NCBI GenBank assembly: GCA_005765155.1
Contig: VCCP01000001.1
Location: 496,001-560,000 of the forward strand
Direction: 5' to 3'
Length of the DNA: 64,000 bases
Source: Zelopaecilomyces penicillatus
Taxonomy: Eukaryota > Ascomycota > Sordariomycetes > Hypocreales > Pseudodiploosporaceae
The notes under the pieces: generated by a model
Told to the model about the DNA's origin: nothing
Seen by the model: only the letters and a program-made list of their open reading frames with translations
Databases searched by the model: none
Position numbers and translations under genes: made by a program
Shown here: piece by piece, positions 8,984-21,415 of the stretch
Position numbering within the stretch: the first letter of the stretch is position 1
Layout of the letters: the number at the start of each line of letters is the position of its first letter

Positions 8984-9924
8984 TATGGCGGCATGAGCGG
9001 AAGAGGAGTGGAAATAGCGGATTGTATAGATGGGCTGAGAAGTTAGAGAAAAAGGGCTATCTCGACTCCAGCAGCGTTTGTCGTCGGTGATGATATCTGC
9101 CTTGGCTGGCCGTGGATTTTCGTGGGGGTTGAAGGTGCCTCGTATTCCGCTTGCTTGGCTACGCACTTTAAACTCTTTCTGAAAACTCTAAACGCCTAAG
9201 ATGGTTTGACCCGTCTGGCCAGTCGAATATTAGTCGCCCGCAGTGTGTTGGAACTAGTGGAAGCTGCTGCGTCGTTGTAGCCTCTAGAGGGGTTATTGCC
9301 AAGATGTAAGGTGTTGTAGGTGGGAAGCAAGCAAAAGGGAGGTCAATGACGTGGGGTCAGGAGACCGTGGATTTTGGGGGGCAGGGTCTCAGGGCGGCTC
9401 CGTGCTTTCCAGGGGCAGAGGCGGTATAAGACACTAATTATATCCAGCGACTGTGGTTGTGTACAGGTGTTGTAACAGGCGTCATGGGCATTTCTTGCTT
9501 GCAATGGATGGTTGGTGGGGGTGGGAGGAGCGGCATAATTAACCGCATAAAGGGAACTCAAACAAACTCCTTGTTTTATTCCATACTACTGAGTAGAAAA
9601 GACTTGCGTCATTCCAGGCCAACCACGCTACAATGGGAAACAACACCAACTGGAAAGTCAGAGAAACACCAAGACAAACATCACAGCAGAGTTCATGTGC
9701 ACTAACCAATGCACAAAAGAAAGAATCCCAATTTTTTATTATCGATCAATCCCCTGAACGCCTATGATGCTATCAAGTCATGATGCGAAGCTCGCTACAG
9801 CTGACCCAATCTAGCTCTTGCAATAACCGTTCAATCCTCATCTCAATCTACATCGGTATAGTAACCGCAATGCCGCCACCAAGCAAGCTCCAACAGTAAC
9901 CCGCAGCACACTGGTAGTAGTACT
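8984..9924. other. Spacer upstream of the MSO1-like gene
   Basis: The MSO1-like promoter and 5' UTR and the MAK16 3' UTR; both genes lie on the minus strand. No other supportable gene. Confidence 0.5.
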
Positions 9925-10998
9925 CTACCAGTCGAGGTCGTTGGTAAGTGCCATCTTCTCCTTCTCCGGCTGCTTCAGCTTCTTGCTGCTCATCTTGACG
10001 GTTCGAGCCCGCTTTCGCTTGTTGCCGACCTTCTCCGCCTCGGAGTCCTCAGAGTCCTCTTCCTCTTCTTCCTCATCGCCATCGCTTTCCAGCCAGTCCT
10101 CGAGCTCCTCAAGACCGTCCTCGCTCTCGTCAAGGTCAGAGACATACTCAATGGCAGCTTCGGCGTCATCGTCTTCGCTCTCGAGGTTCGCATCCTCCTC
10201 GTCATCTTCCTCAATGCCATTGTCCATGTCCTCATCGCGCATACCCTTGCCCTCGCGCTCCATGGCGTTGAGGACCTTCTTCCAAATGTCTTCGCTGACA
10301 TTGAGAGGCTGGTCACCGTAGGCTCCTTGTCTCAGTCGCTCCACAAGCTCTCTCTCAATGGTGCGCTCAAGCTTGGCTGCGGCCTCGGCCTTGCGCTCTC
10401 GGGCTTGTTCTCTGTGCTTGATCTTGGGCGCCAGCTTGGGTACTAGTCTTTCGCCAAGACGCTCATCCTCGGCAGCAATCCTTCGCATGCGAATCTGCAC
10501 CTGTCGCAGACGGGTGAGACGCTGCTTACACTTGTGAATCAGAAACTTGGGCCAGTAAATGAGCCTCTCGTCAACCTGCTCAAGCGCCTTGGTGTAATTG
10601 GTAGACAGCTTAATGCGCTCCCACATTTTGGAGGGTAAATGTGCTCGCTCAATCGTCTTGATGTAGAGATACAGCGTCTGTTTAGTTGGGTGCTGCCGAA
10701 TCGTGGCATAGCGGGAGTTGGCCAACGGACATGCCTGGCGATTGCAAAGACCAGTCACATTGTATTCGTTACGGCAAAACGTCTGCTTCTTTTCAGTTCT
10801 GGATTTTGGTTAGCAAGGTGCTCTCGCAGGTTTCCTCTAGCCATATTCTCATTGCGTATCCACCTCTTTGCTACTTTTGGAAAGTAGGAAGAATGAAACC
10901 GGCAAATAATGCTTGCCACGATTTTTTCTCACTTACTTCAACTTGAATGCGCAAAACTGCTGGTTGATAATTTGCCAGATAATTTCGTCAGACGCCAT
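9925..10998 (-). CDS. mak16: Mak16, 60S ribosome-biogenesis factor
   Basis: 311 residues from two exons, 10998-10937 and 10798-9925; the intron 10799-10936 has a GTAAGT donor and CAG acceptor. Mak16 acts in the nucleolus in maturation of 66S pre-ribosomes (family knowledge). The first exon gives MASDEIIWQIINQQFCAFKL, and the splice creates KTEKKQTFCRNEYNVTGLC, the invariant N-terminal block with zinc-site-like cysteines; CNRQACPLANSRYATIR follows. The C-terminal third is a long Asp/Glu/Ser tract and then a basic KRKRART stretch, as in orthologues. Without the small first exon the gene would appear to start at an internal residue. It is divergent from VPS55 with about 780 bp between starts. 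Confidence 0.95.
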
Positions 10999-11778
10999 CT
11001 TGATCAAATCTCCTCGTCCACGAGGATTAGCGATCCAATTAGGCCTTGTAGAGTCACTGTTCTCCTTGAGGAATGGCTGTTTTGGGGGTGGTGATGGGTG
11101 TTGCAGACATAAAATGCAGAGGCTGCCTTGCCCAAAGAAAAAAAGTCCTGGCGGGGCGGATCTTCTCCAGACTCTGGATTTTTTTGGCGGCCCATCATAG
11201 GCTGAGAAAAGTCGATCCACCAGCCACCATAGCGAGTTGAGCTCTCACCGCTTTCCAAGTTGGGGGACTTCAGGCGTGCTGGAGGCTTGCTACAGGCGTC
11301 TGCTCCAGTGCAGCACCCCGGCAACGGAATATCAGCTGCTCCGCTACAGCCACCCACCTCTTATTGTGGCAGGATAGATGCGGCTGGTGACGAATAGCAC
11401 AGCCCAGCCAACCAGGCGGCTATTTCCTGAGCTGTCAAGCCAAGAAACACCAACCTCGAACTTCCCTTGTCTAGTATTCAGCCGAGCTGCGTCACATCCA
11501 CCCACTGGACCTCTCACGACACTTCAACACGCGCATCTCTCAACCATCTTCTTGACCTCCCAACTCTCTCGACGCATACAAACATTTCTGGATTGAGCTC
11601 TCTGTATAATCCTCGGCTCATCAACCACCTCAACTCTGCTAGCGACCTCGAAGCGATTTCCCGTTGACCCCCGTCGCGGGGCCTCTCCGCTATCCGTCAT
11701 CTAGACGACAATCCCACCCTTTCATCTACTTCACGCTCCCATTTGCGAAATACCCAAGCCGTTGCTTGACCGCCCACC
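10999..11778. promoter_or_regulatory. Divergent promoter region of MAK16 and VPS55
   Basis: 780 bp between the two start codons. The VPS55-proximal third is pyrimidine-rich leader. No convincing ORF; the roughly 100-codon frames near 11004-11357 lack gene-like features. Confidence 0.5.
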
Positions 11779-12246
11779 ATGCCTAGCGCCGGCCTCAAAA
11801 CCATCATCGCCCTCTCCTTCGTCCTTGCCGTCGGGTTCCTGCTCGTCATCCTCTCATGCGCCCTGTTCAAGGTCTACTACCCGCTTCTCGTAGTCGCCAC
11901 CTACGTGATCGCGCCGGTGCCCAACTGGATCTGCAGCCGATGCGCCAACCCAGATGACTTTGTGGAGAGCGGCGGCGCGGCTGTTTTGGACCTGGGGAGG
12001 TTCTTTACCGGGTTCTTTGTGGTGATGGGTATTGGTATGTGCAACCGATCTCCTATTTCCCAGAAACCCTATCCTACCTGCGTGATCAATATGCTAATCG
12101 GCTTTTAAATAGCCCTCCCCGTTGTGCTCGCTCACTCTGAACTTATCCGAATCGAAGCCATGATCATGTCCATTACTGGTGGTCTCTTGATCTATGGAAC
12201 CATCATCAGCTTCGGCATGTTCTTCACAGAGGACCAGGAGTTCTAA
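11779..12246 (+). CDS. vps55: Vps55 / leptin-receptor-overlapping-type endosomal membrane protein
   Basis: 129 residues from exons 11779-12034 and 12113-12246; the intron 12035-12112 has a GTATGT donor and TAG acceptor. Vps55 works with Vps68 in late-endosome-to-vacuole traffic (yeast knowledge). The protein has four hydrophobic segments (about 6-26, 32-48, 66-88, 100-122), the usual Vps55/OB-RGRP layout and length. PVPNWICSRC and the ending FFTEDQEF are typical. The second exon (ALPVVLAHSELI ... GGLLIYGTII) supplies the last two membrane segments, so the intron is required. Confidence 0.93.
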
Positions 12247-12733
12247 GAGCGAATCGCCACCCCTTTGTTGCTTCACACTCAAATAAGATAAAAAAGAAAA
12301 GAAATCATTGCATGTCGTGTTTCGTTCGTGGACACAGGAGAAGGATGAAGACGGTTATCAGGAAGAGGAGTGACATCAGGCTGTATGACGTATCATAATG
12401 TACTATTTGTTTTTTTTGACACAGGACTTTACCCAGGCATCAGCGGTTTATTCGGTCATGGTTGTGTAGTGTGGAAACATGCTGCAGGGAGAATAAAGAG
12501 GATGAAAGAGTCACCAAAAAGACACACATTTAATGCCAATAACCCAAAAGATTGCCGTCTCTCTAATTCGTATCTACATCTGTTCTATCGACGCCGTCTC
12601 TTTTTTAAGCTTGTTGAACACCGAAAACTCCATATCATGCCATGGATACGTTGAGGTATCAATCGTTTCCTCGCCATATACCCGCTTTCATCACCATGAT
12701 TACGACCCAACCAAAAGCCATTGTTCTATACTT
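12247..12733. other. Spacer between convergent VPS55 and PabAB genes
   Basis: 487 bp holding the two 3' UTRs. No supportable gene or clear repeat. Confidence 0.5.
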
Positions 12734-15481
12734 CTATGCTATATCCTTGAAAACTCCTAGAGGTCCACAGAGCTTCGTAAACATTTCCTCCCTCTCTCCT
12801 TCCGGTGTACTCAACGTCGTCACCGCACCACCAGCACCGATGCGCCATACCTCTCTTGGCTCCGTCTCGCCCTCCTCAGGAGGCGCCACTTCATCATCCC
12901 AGTGGAACATGGTGCGGATGGTGACGCTCCAGTCGCCCTGACCCTTGACGTCGAGATAGCCAACAACACCAGAGTACAGGCTGCGCTCTGTGGGTTCGAT
13001 GACCTTGAGGAGCTCGCAACTGCGTTTCTTGGGGGCGCCGGTCATGCTTCCTGGTGGGAGTGCAGCGGCTAAGACGTCCAGCCCTGTGAGGCCGGAGTTG
13101 GATGTTGCGTCTTGCGTCGTGGGGAGTTGTCCGTTGACGACGGTAATCATTTGGAAGACAGTCGCATACTCTTCAACTTTGAGCAACTCGGGCACCGTGA
13201 CATTGCCTACACCACAAACACCATGCAGATCGTGGCGAACTAGATCGACAATCATCAGATTCTCAGCCTCTTCCTTGGGAATATGTAATATCTTCTCTGC
13301 CTGCTCGAGCGTTGATACGGCTTCGGACTTGCGCACCGTGCCTTTCATCGGCCGCATGGAACAGAGACCCTTGGGGTTATGAGTGAGGAAGCGTTCAGGG
13401 GAGCTGCTGATGATGGTGGCGCCGCCGAGACGGATAAAGGAGCCAAAGGGGGCGGGTTGCCTGGCGCGAAGGGTTCTGTAGATCTGCCATGGGGTGTTGT
13501 GATGTTTCGTGGGGTTTGTGCTTGTGCTTGTGCCGTTTGTTTGAGGTGCCGAGTGGGTGCCGTTGGTGTGTGTTGGATACTGGAGATGCTGTGTAGAACT
13601 ATGTTTGGATGGTCTGGTCATTGTGGTTTGTGCGGTTAAGCAGAGTTCGTAAGAATGGCCTTCTCTGATGGCATCCTGACAACGACGCACATCGTTCTCG
13701 TATTTCTCCGAGTCTGGTATTTTAAACCCCAACACTCCACCTACTCCCCGAACATCATCAAGTAACGACTCATTTGTACGACCAGCTGTTCCTTGCAAGG
13801 CTTTGTAGGCTTCAGGAATGTATGCAGGACTCTTCCATGCCTCAGCGGCCTCTAGTTTCGCGATGATGCTGTTGATCCAGGCCTCCTGATCCCCAGGTTG
13901 TGACGAAGACGCTGATAGAGACTGGATGTAACCCACCCCTGCCTGGTGGTCGAGGACAATGCTTCTAGAGACCCAGGCCATGCATAGATCCGGTCTGTTG
14001 TGATCTCTAACCTTGGAAATAGCTCCAGGGCTGAGTGCAGCGAGGCCCATCTCATATGTCACGAACCCCATAAACCCGCCTTTGAAGACAGGCTGATCCC
14101 CACGTTCATCCGCCACCTTGCCTCGCTGCCAAAAATCGGAGATGATATTCCATACGTCGTGTGTTCCATGCTCATCGCTGCTATCAATCTCAATCCGCTG
14201 GCACTCAGCACCCTGTTTTGATGTGCCCGGACGCCGCAATGTAACGTAGTTATCTCCGACATGGTATTCAAAGCGCAACGCTGTGTCGACCTCCAGCGCG
14301 ATGATGCTGTTCCGGGCAAGAGGGTCGCCGGTGATGGTGCTTGAAGAGTCTAGCATGATGGACTCGTTGGTTTCTTGACCGCCGAGAATCTCTGCCACAT
14401 CTGCTGCGTCAATTCCATCTGGGAGTTTGATTCGACGACAGGTGTATGCAGGCGTCGCCATGGACGCTGCAAGATCGGATTGCATATCACTCCACCACTT
14501 TCGGGTTCTAAGTGCCGCTTGGGACGTCACCGCGGCGGCTGTGAGTCTTGAAGGGTCGAGACTATCTGACAACTCAACGTCGTTTGCTGGCTGGACTTGT
14601 CTGCCGGTAGACTCGTTCCACTTGAGAGCCTGCTTGAACCAGTTCCTCAACACGCCATGCGCGGCCTCATCCGTACACACAGACTCAGGATGGTACTGAA
14701 CTCCCCAGAAAGGCAGGCTAGCATGACGCACGCCCATCAAGATGCGCTCCTCGACAGCGTGCTCATCAATCTCCGTCGTCCAGGCCAGCGGTAGCAAATC
14801 CGGTGCTCCCTTTGGCGGCAGCCACTTAACCTGATCCCACGCTTCTCCAGCTACACTGTCCTGGCCAACGTCCGCGCAGAGACTATGATACAGCGTCGCC
14901 TTAAACGCAGGGACTCCATCGAAGATATCTGCCAACGGCTCGCCCCCTCGATGGCCAATCTCCCTCACCATACCATGCAATCCGCGCCGCAACTTACGGA
15001 TCCCACCGCCGAAGTGCGCCACTAGGCTCTGAAAGCCGAGACAGATGCCCAGCACCGGCACGGCTTTGTCGCGAGGAAGGTTCCACAACAGCCGGAACGC
15101 GCCCACATCGGCGTCGCAGAGCGGCGACCCGGGACCTGGCCCGCACACCACGGCGTCAAACGACGGCAGCCGGGTGAGGAACTGATCGGCGGTCCAGTCC
15201 GGCCCGGCGTCGGAGTGCAGTGTCTTGAGGTCCATGTGCAGCACGTAGACGAGGACATCGCTGCCAAGCGCCTCCTTGAGCAGCGAGACGATGTTGTTGG
15301 TGAAGGAGTCGTACGCATCGAGGAAGAGAATTCGGCGGTGGTGATGGTTGTGCCGACTGTAGTTGCCATCATCACATGCCGGTGGAATATGGCCGGTATC
15401 CTGATCCATGGCCGGAGGGGTTTGTGGTTGAGACTGAAGCAGAGGCATCAGGTGAGGAGACTCTACCGAGCAAAAAGGCAA
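12734..15481 (-). CDS. Bifunctional aminodeoxychorismate synthase (PabA-PabB fusion)
   Basis: 915 residues, single exon. It makes 4-amino-4-deoxychorismate from chorismate and glutamine, the first step to p-aminobenzoate and folate. The N-terminal glutamine amidotransferase domain (about 50-285) has the nucleophile in GICLGFQSL (Cys147) and the rest of the triad in YHPES (His264, Glu266). The C-terminal chorismate-binding domain (about 350-910) has RPMKGT with Lys713, the residue that separates aminodeoxychorismate synthase from anthranilate synthase (which has Ala there), and GSMTGAPK (811-818). A Ser/Thr/His/Asn-rich insertion (about 622-664) interrupts the domain. The first Met is chosen; Met12 or Met25 are possible starts that keep all motifs. 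Confidence 0.94.
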   Translation of the reverse strand: MPFCSVESPHLMPLLQSQPQTPPAMDQDTGHIPPACDDGNYSRHNHHHRRILFLDAYDSFTNNIVSLLKEALGSDVLVYVLHMDLKTLHSDAGPDWTADQFLTRLPSFDAVVCGPGPGSPLCDADVGAFRLLWNLPRDKAVPVLGICLGFQSLVAHFGGGIRKLRRGLHGMVREIGHRGGEPLADIFDGVPAFKATLYHSLCADVGQDSVAGEAWDQVKWLPPKGAPDLLPLAWTTEIDEHAVEERILMGVRHASLPFWGVQYHPESVCTDEAAHGVLRNWFKQALKWNESTGRQVQPANDVELSDSLDPSRLTAAAVTSQAALRTRKWWSDMQSDLAASMATPAYTCRRIKLPDGIDAADVAEILGGQETNESIMLDSSSTITGDPLARNSIIALEVDTALRFEYHVGDNYVTLRRPGTSKQGAECQRIEIDSSDEHGTHDVWNIISDFWQRGKVADERGDQPVFKGGFMGFVTYEMGLAALSPGAISKVRDHNRPDLCMAWVSRSIVLDHQAGVGYIQSLSASSSQPGDQEAWINSIIAKLEAAEAWKSPAYIPEAYKALQGTAGRTNESLLDDVRGVGGVLGFKIPDSEKYENDVRRCQDAIREGHSYELCLTAQTTMTRPSKHSSTQHLQYPTHTNGTHSAPQTNGTSTSTNPTKHHNTPWQIYRTLRARQPAPFGSFIRLGGATIISSSPERFLTHNPKGLCSMRPMKGTVRKSEAVSTLEQAEKILHIPKEEAENLMIVDLVRHDLHGVCGVGNVTVPELLKVEEYATVFQMITVVNGQLPTTQDATSNSGLTGLDVLAAALPPGSMTGAPKKRSCELLKVIEPTERSLYSGVVGYLDVKGQGDWSVTIRTMFHWDDEVAPPEEGETEPREVWRIGAGGAVTTLSTPEGEREEMFTKLCGPLGVFKDIA

Positions 15482-16193
15482 ATGGTTATATGTGAGACAA
15501 ACAGGTGATAGAAAGGCCTGGTGTTTTTGGCACCAACACCCGATAACTTAGACGGCCGGTTATTTGTCTTCAAATCCGCAAAAATCGCCGAATGAGCGAA
15601 AAGCCCCTGCAATCTGTCAGGTTAAACCCCCAAACAAAGTAGGGCCCGTTTGGCCTGGTCAATGGGACCCGTCAAAATATAAATTGAGTGACAAAAAAAG
15701 GCTCGGCGCCTTTTTTTTTTTTTTTTCGCTCCCAATTTTGTCGGGTGTTGGTAAAAAAATGCCAAAAAGTTTAGTATTGTTGTTATTCATTAATTGCGTG
15801 AAGTGGCGTTTGGGCTGCCCATCCTAAAGACAAACTAAATTAAACTAAATCAGCTAACCGTCCCACTTGCGGTAAACGCAGGGGGTGAAGAACACCTAAC
15901 AAAACCATGTGTGTGTGATTGATGGCTTGCCATAAGTACGCCTAGTTGAACGATTCATGCTCGTGAAGAAAATCTGATAGATTCACACTGGAGATGATGG
16001 CCGCTTATGCACCACAGCAGGTGTGTATAATACAAATATATATAAGTATATACCTATATGTGAATATATCTGCGTCATGCCATGGGGCATACCATTCGTC
16101 GTCTTTTCTTTGCCATTATCACATAATAAACCAACACCGTCTCTATACAAGCAAGCAAGCAAGCACCCCCAACCCCCATCATATCGAGACAGC
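15482..16193. other. Spacer between PabAB and TRS120
   Basis: 712 bp with the PabAB promoter and TRS120 3' UTR. A T run lies at about 15711-15726 and (AT)-rich sequence at 16030-16065. No supportable gene. Confidence 0.5.
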
Positions 16194-19100
16194 TCATTCG
16201 CGATCCCTCACCCTCAGCATACACGGCTGTCTCGAATGCCACACCCGCCGTTCCTTGACTCCAAGCGCCGCATCAATCATCCGCTGGGTATCCGACCGTG
16301 CCCGTCTCTGCCTATCCCGAACGTCCTCCTGTTTGCCAGCAGCATCTTCCCAAACATGCACCTCCTCCACTGACGCTGTGATCTCAAACTCGCCTCTGCA
16401 GAGCGCCGTCACCCCGATGATGAAGTCTGTGCTTTCGCCCCCCTTGAGTTCCGGGAGGAGTTGCTGCAGCGTGCCGTTCCACGCAAATTTCCGCGTGTAG
16501 TCCAGTGCAACGTTGAGTGGGCGATGGCATAGGGCAGGCAGAATTCTCACTAATGGACTAATTGGCCGTGTGGTCCTGTTGGTGATGTGCGCGCGGAGCT
16601 GCATAAACTCGTCGACGTAAGCAACATTGCCAGCAATTGCACTGCTCTTTCCCAGGTCTTCAACTGAGACTTGAACCCCAACCTCTGGAACCTTGATCGT
16701 CTCAATCATCCGAGTTGAAAGTCGCATATTCCTCAACTCGACAACTCCCTTGCGAATTGGCACAGACGTTGTTCGCCATGTCGCCTTAATATCATCTAGA
16801 ATCCTCTCACGGTACCAGAACGCTTCCCTATTCGCTCGTTCCATTTCGGGAGATATTTTGCTCGTGCTTACCACAAACTGTCGATTTCTTGATGGGTTCA
16901 AAGTTGGAATAGAGGCATGAGGGTCATCCAGGTACGCTCTCCTGATGGGTATGATGAGTCGACAGGTTTTACCCGGGAGAATGTGTTCGTTAACAGCAAA
17001 TCCATTTGCGCTCTCAATGCAAACAGCCATCTGACTAGGCCAGGCATTGCGCAAGTCCATGGACAGTAGGCAGAACTCATCAGGTGCGGCGGGATCCACG
17101 CCTCCAAGTCGATCCCAGAGAGGCTGCGGCGCAAGTCCATGCATAGGTGTAGTGTCGATTCGAGCAAGCTCAACGCTCGCATTCACTGTCACAGTCATAT
17201 CTACAGATACTTGTCGTGTGTAAAACTGTTCCGTCACTTCATCCCTAGGCACGCCGAGATATGTGTAGTCGACTTGGATCGTTGCCTGTGTCAGTCCAGG
17301 TTTGCCCAGAATCTCGAATTCGAAAGTAGCCTCGCCACCCGGTGCTATATTGCGGCCACGGTCGCTCCCTGGGAGTCGCAATGCTTGTTTCTTCATCAAG
17401 ATTAGTTCGTATTCATACAGCTCTGTGAGGGTCGCATCCCGATTCTCTAGAGCCGCCTGTAACGGGGCTTGGGTGGAGTCTTTGAATGAGAAGAGTATGA
17501 AGTCGACTGGTGTAGTCGACAAGTTCTGCAAGGTCACAGAAAACACCTGCCTCTCACCCTCCAAGATCATAACTGAGGATTGTGGTAAAGTGGTCGACTT
17601 GACCTTGAGCACAGGCAACGGCTGAACTACGTTTAAGCTCAGGGTATAAGGCTGCAGCGGTAATTCTCTAGGCTTGATGAGACTGTCATCGAATGACAGA
17701 GAATCTATGCCCTTGGTCTTCATCTTCTCCTCCCGAGATGGATTCCAGGGCTTGGGCAAAATAGTGAACCTTCTCTCTCTGCACCCCCGGACTTTGACTA
17801 TGGCTCCTATGACCTTGATAGATCCTGGCTCCTTTGCTCGCCCCTGAATCACCAACGCCTGTGTCCGATATGGGCCAACGATGGTAGCTTCTGTCATGGA
17901 TTCAAACGCAACACCTTCTGTTTGCAGGCGAATACTTTCAATGTCCAATTCAATATCATATGTGTTTTGTAGAGTAACTTTAAAATTGGTCAGCTCGCCA
18001 GCAACCAAGTTGGCAGCTGAGGCTTCGTCTGGCTCCTTCAAAAAAGGATTATAAATAAAAGGGTTCACGTCTTGAGAAGCCCGGGTAGCCGTCGCTCCTG
18101 GGAGCACGCTACGGGCATGAGCTATTGGGGTCCGCGAGTTTGGAGACGACTCGAGTTTGATGGCCCGGACTAAGAACTCGTCCCAATATTCTGCCGTCAG
18201 GTGTGACATCCCTAGTTTCTGGATGAGGCTAGAGGTTCGAGCAATGTTGGTCACCAGTCTTGCCTGCTCGTCTCTGTGAATCATGGGCGATGCGTCCTCC
18301 CGGCGTGGCCCAGGGGCAATCCCAGATCCTCCTGTCCGCATAAGATCACTGGAAAATTTGAGAACTCCATTAAAATCCGGCAAAGCTTCAGAGAAATTGA
18401 TGCAGGCGCGAAGAATGTTGAGCTTGATACTAGGGAACCCGAAAAATCGGGTTGACACTTGGCTCCGTATCCTTGCGAATACAACTTCATCCGACTCACG
18501 AATGTCTACTGATTCAGCCGTTGGCTGAGGTGACTTTGTTCGGTCAAAACTGGTGATGCCATATGACTTGCAAAGAAGTTCCAAGAACGCCTCAATTCCC
18601 TTCTCAATATCTCCCTCTCCAAGGTCTAGAGCGACTGCTCCGTTGCTTTTGGAATTACCAGGTGCGAGAGATACCAATCCCGCCGCGGGGTGAACGCCGG
18701 CTTCCGCAGCACCACGAGTTCTGGCCTCCACGAGACCTCCAATGAGCACCGAAACCAGCTCACGGATGACCATTGCCTTCTTCCTGTGGTATCCTAGCGG
18801 CCCTAGCACACCAGCTATACCACTCAGAATCGCCACACGATCCGCGGTGGTGAGCAGCTCGGTGTTGGATGAAGGGAAAGCTTTAAAGAGGAAATTGGCA
18901 ATATGTTGTCTGGTCGGTGTAATTGTCAGACGCGGGGAGGTGGTCAGTTCCTTGCTCAGTCCTTGCCCCGTCACAATCATGTCTAATGATTGCTTGTTAA
19001 GCTTGCCACCGCCAACATGTAGGGCTGTCAATATTTTGCTGAATCGAATGGTAGTTTCCGAAAGTGGCAGAGGTGGTAAATTTTCTGCCGAGATTCTTGA

Positions 19101-20578
19101 ATAAAGCCCCAGAATTCTCTCCAGAAAATCTGGTAAAATACTTTGAAGATTTCGAATATGCTTTGGCTGGCTTGGATCGATATTCTCGGGTTCTGGCTTC
19201 CCAGACGGGAAACTGGTTGGTCTTTCTTGCGCAGAAAAACATATTATTGGTATCTGAAAGTCCAGACCCGACCAGGCGAGGAGAAACAAGTTCATCAGCA
19301 TCAATTCCAAGGCTTTCCCATGCCAAATGTGGTCATTTAATGATCGCGCTGCTGTAGCACCCTCACTCAGCTCTCTCAGAGAGTCACCCCAACGGCCAGC
19401 CTGAAGATACATCGAGCCAATGACAACAGATGAACGACCTTTGCCCTTGAGCCGCCACCGGTCATTTGCTCCACCTGGTCCAAACCCTTGCACAGAAACA
19501 CGATCGCGACTCATGTCCTTGAGCCCCTCGACTATATCATGTCTGCCCTGTTTAGGTTCCGGTGAACCTGGACCGCTGCTGGGACCGCTCTGTAGGCCGT
19601 CAGAGCTTGGGGGAGCGTTTGAGTTTCCGGGTTTGACTGGCGTTGATGGACGCGCAGGTGTAGAGTTACTTGAGCCTACTTGAGGACGGGAGGATACAGG
19701 AGGCATCGACATGCGTGCAATTGCCTTGTCCGGGATCCCTGTTGCGGAATTCGAGCGGGCGAGGTGCTGTGGCAGGACGAATTGCGAATTTCGCCTAGAT
19801 ATACCGGCTGAGGATGGCCCATCTTCGTCTGCCCAGCCATTCATTTGTCGAGCGATAGAGTAGTGACCCGGAGACTCAATCGCAGTCATAGCTTCGAATG
19901 ATTTGGCAAGCGTCGTCATCTCAGCCAAAAGTCGTGAAGATATGTCGCACATGGCCGTCTTCATGGTTGTTCTCTTGCACTGCTCCACTGGCGGTATAAT
20001 AACAAGGTCCTCGGGCATTGGTATCTCTGACCCTGTTGGCGCAACATAGTCGAAGATAAGCACTCGGTGAATAAGAGCCTTGGGGTAGTCATCTCGCAGG
20101 TCCTCGAGCTCCTGATAAAGCGCTCGTACATTCTTTTCCACCACGGTCCGGCCAGTTCCATTTGTCGAGTGCCGCTTGCTAAATGCTGTATCCTGTAGTT
20201 CCTTACCATCGGCCAGTGCAATCACCGCCATGGGTTCTCGGTATAAGTCGAACGGCGACAGGGCCAAGTGCGATGGCGGCGGGATATGGGTTATCAGGTC
20301 GTAGAGCATTGCGCCTTCCAGATACGCCAATGGCGAAAACATAGCTTCATCGTCAATGTTAGTATGGTCTCTTTGGTGCGCGACGGAGTAGTGATTTAAG
20401 GGGGCATTTTACTTCGGTTTGGCCTGCCATCGGGGCTGATGTCACGTAGATGGACAACATGCTCGGCTTGTAGTCGTTCCACGAACGAGACGAATCTTTC
20501 TGCCTTGATCTTTCCCAGGGGAAGAAGAAGTGCCTTCACCCTTGCGGGAGCAATGGGAAGCAAAGGGTCCAGGCTCAT
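16194..20578 (-). CDS. trs120: TRAPPII subunit Trs120 (TRAPPC9; HypA in Aspergillus)
   Basis: 1438 residues from exons 20578-20413 and 20344-16194; the intron 20345-20412 has a GTAAAA donor and AAG acceptor. Trs120 is a subunit of the TRAPPII complex, which activates Rab GTPases at the late Golgi and in hyphal growth (family knowledge). The short first exon gives MSLDPLLPIAPARVKALLLP ... ISPDGRPNR, and the splice leads into TMFSPLAYLEG and FDLYREPM, the conserved Trs120 N-terminus. A Ser/Pro-rich loop spans about residues 225-330. The C-terminal half is beta-rich with many hydrophobic/Gly blocks, as in orthologues, and the length fits fungal HypA proteins (about 1400 residues). Confidence 0.93.
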
Positions 20579-21415
20579 CCTAGCATCGGGTGTCGTTCAA
20601 CATGCTGGTCTGGCGGTGGGATCTTGAAGCATGTCGTGGGGCAATTCCCAGGTGGTAAGGTGTGCTTTGCTGCTTGGCAATTAAACGCACATGCTCGCCT
20701 CCTATCTATCCCGTTTTAATGATCGTGCTGTCGGTCCGATGCGATGAATCGCGAGCTCCAAGTGGCGGTGATTTCGTGGTGTCGTGATTAGCAAGATGAC
20801 AGCTTGGGTGGTCGCATCCACTGGTTTGAACCCACCCTGGACTCGGACCCTGAGGCGGTGGGGCTCACAATGGCGGCGCATCGGGGGGATATTTTTACGC
20901 CCCGAAACCGCTTGCCTGGGTGCTGTCTTCAGGTGGTTGACACTCTAATTACCAAGGCTATAATTAGTATAATAGCACTATCCTCAGATTCGTCTCGTAC
21001 ATGTGGAGTGGTGGTGTTTATGCCACGCCTGAGCCCGTTGCTAGAAAACCTACAACAAGCTACGCCCAGAATTCCTATGAACGGATAATGTCCATCACTA
21101 CGAAATAGAAATGCGGCGCGTTAAAACAGATTCAGACTTATCGATTGTGAAAGGTAAGATGAGACAGAATGGTAAGTTGGGGTTATTTTAGCATTTATTT
21201 GGTCACTTTATCTAATCTAAAACATCTTCATGTTGTATTCGTACATGCCTAAATAAATGTAAACTCTTGCGCCCAATTCTGAAAATCCTCTCTGGCGTTG
21301 ATAAGAGAGCCCAGGGAAGCACAGTATTGCCGATGCGATATATCTTCACTTTACAGCTTCGTATACATATTGTTCAGTATTTCCGTTCCGTTCATGTCAA
21401 TAAACAAGCCAGGTT
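20579..21415. other. Spacer between TRS120 and the SDR-like gene
   Basis: 837 bp carrying the TRS120 promoter and the 3' UTR of the SDR-like gene. The ORF at 20804-21088 (94 codons) shows nothing recognisable. Confidence 0.5.

Noticed and set aside
20804..20870. B-box-like ggttcaaac sequences (also near 36520 and 40180) suggesting tRNA genes
   Set aside because: No matching A box at the right distance and no acceptor or anticodon stem could be formed.
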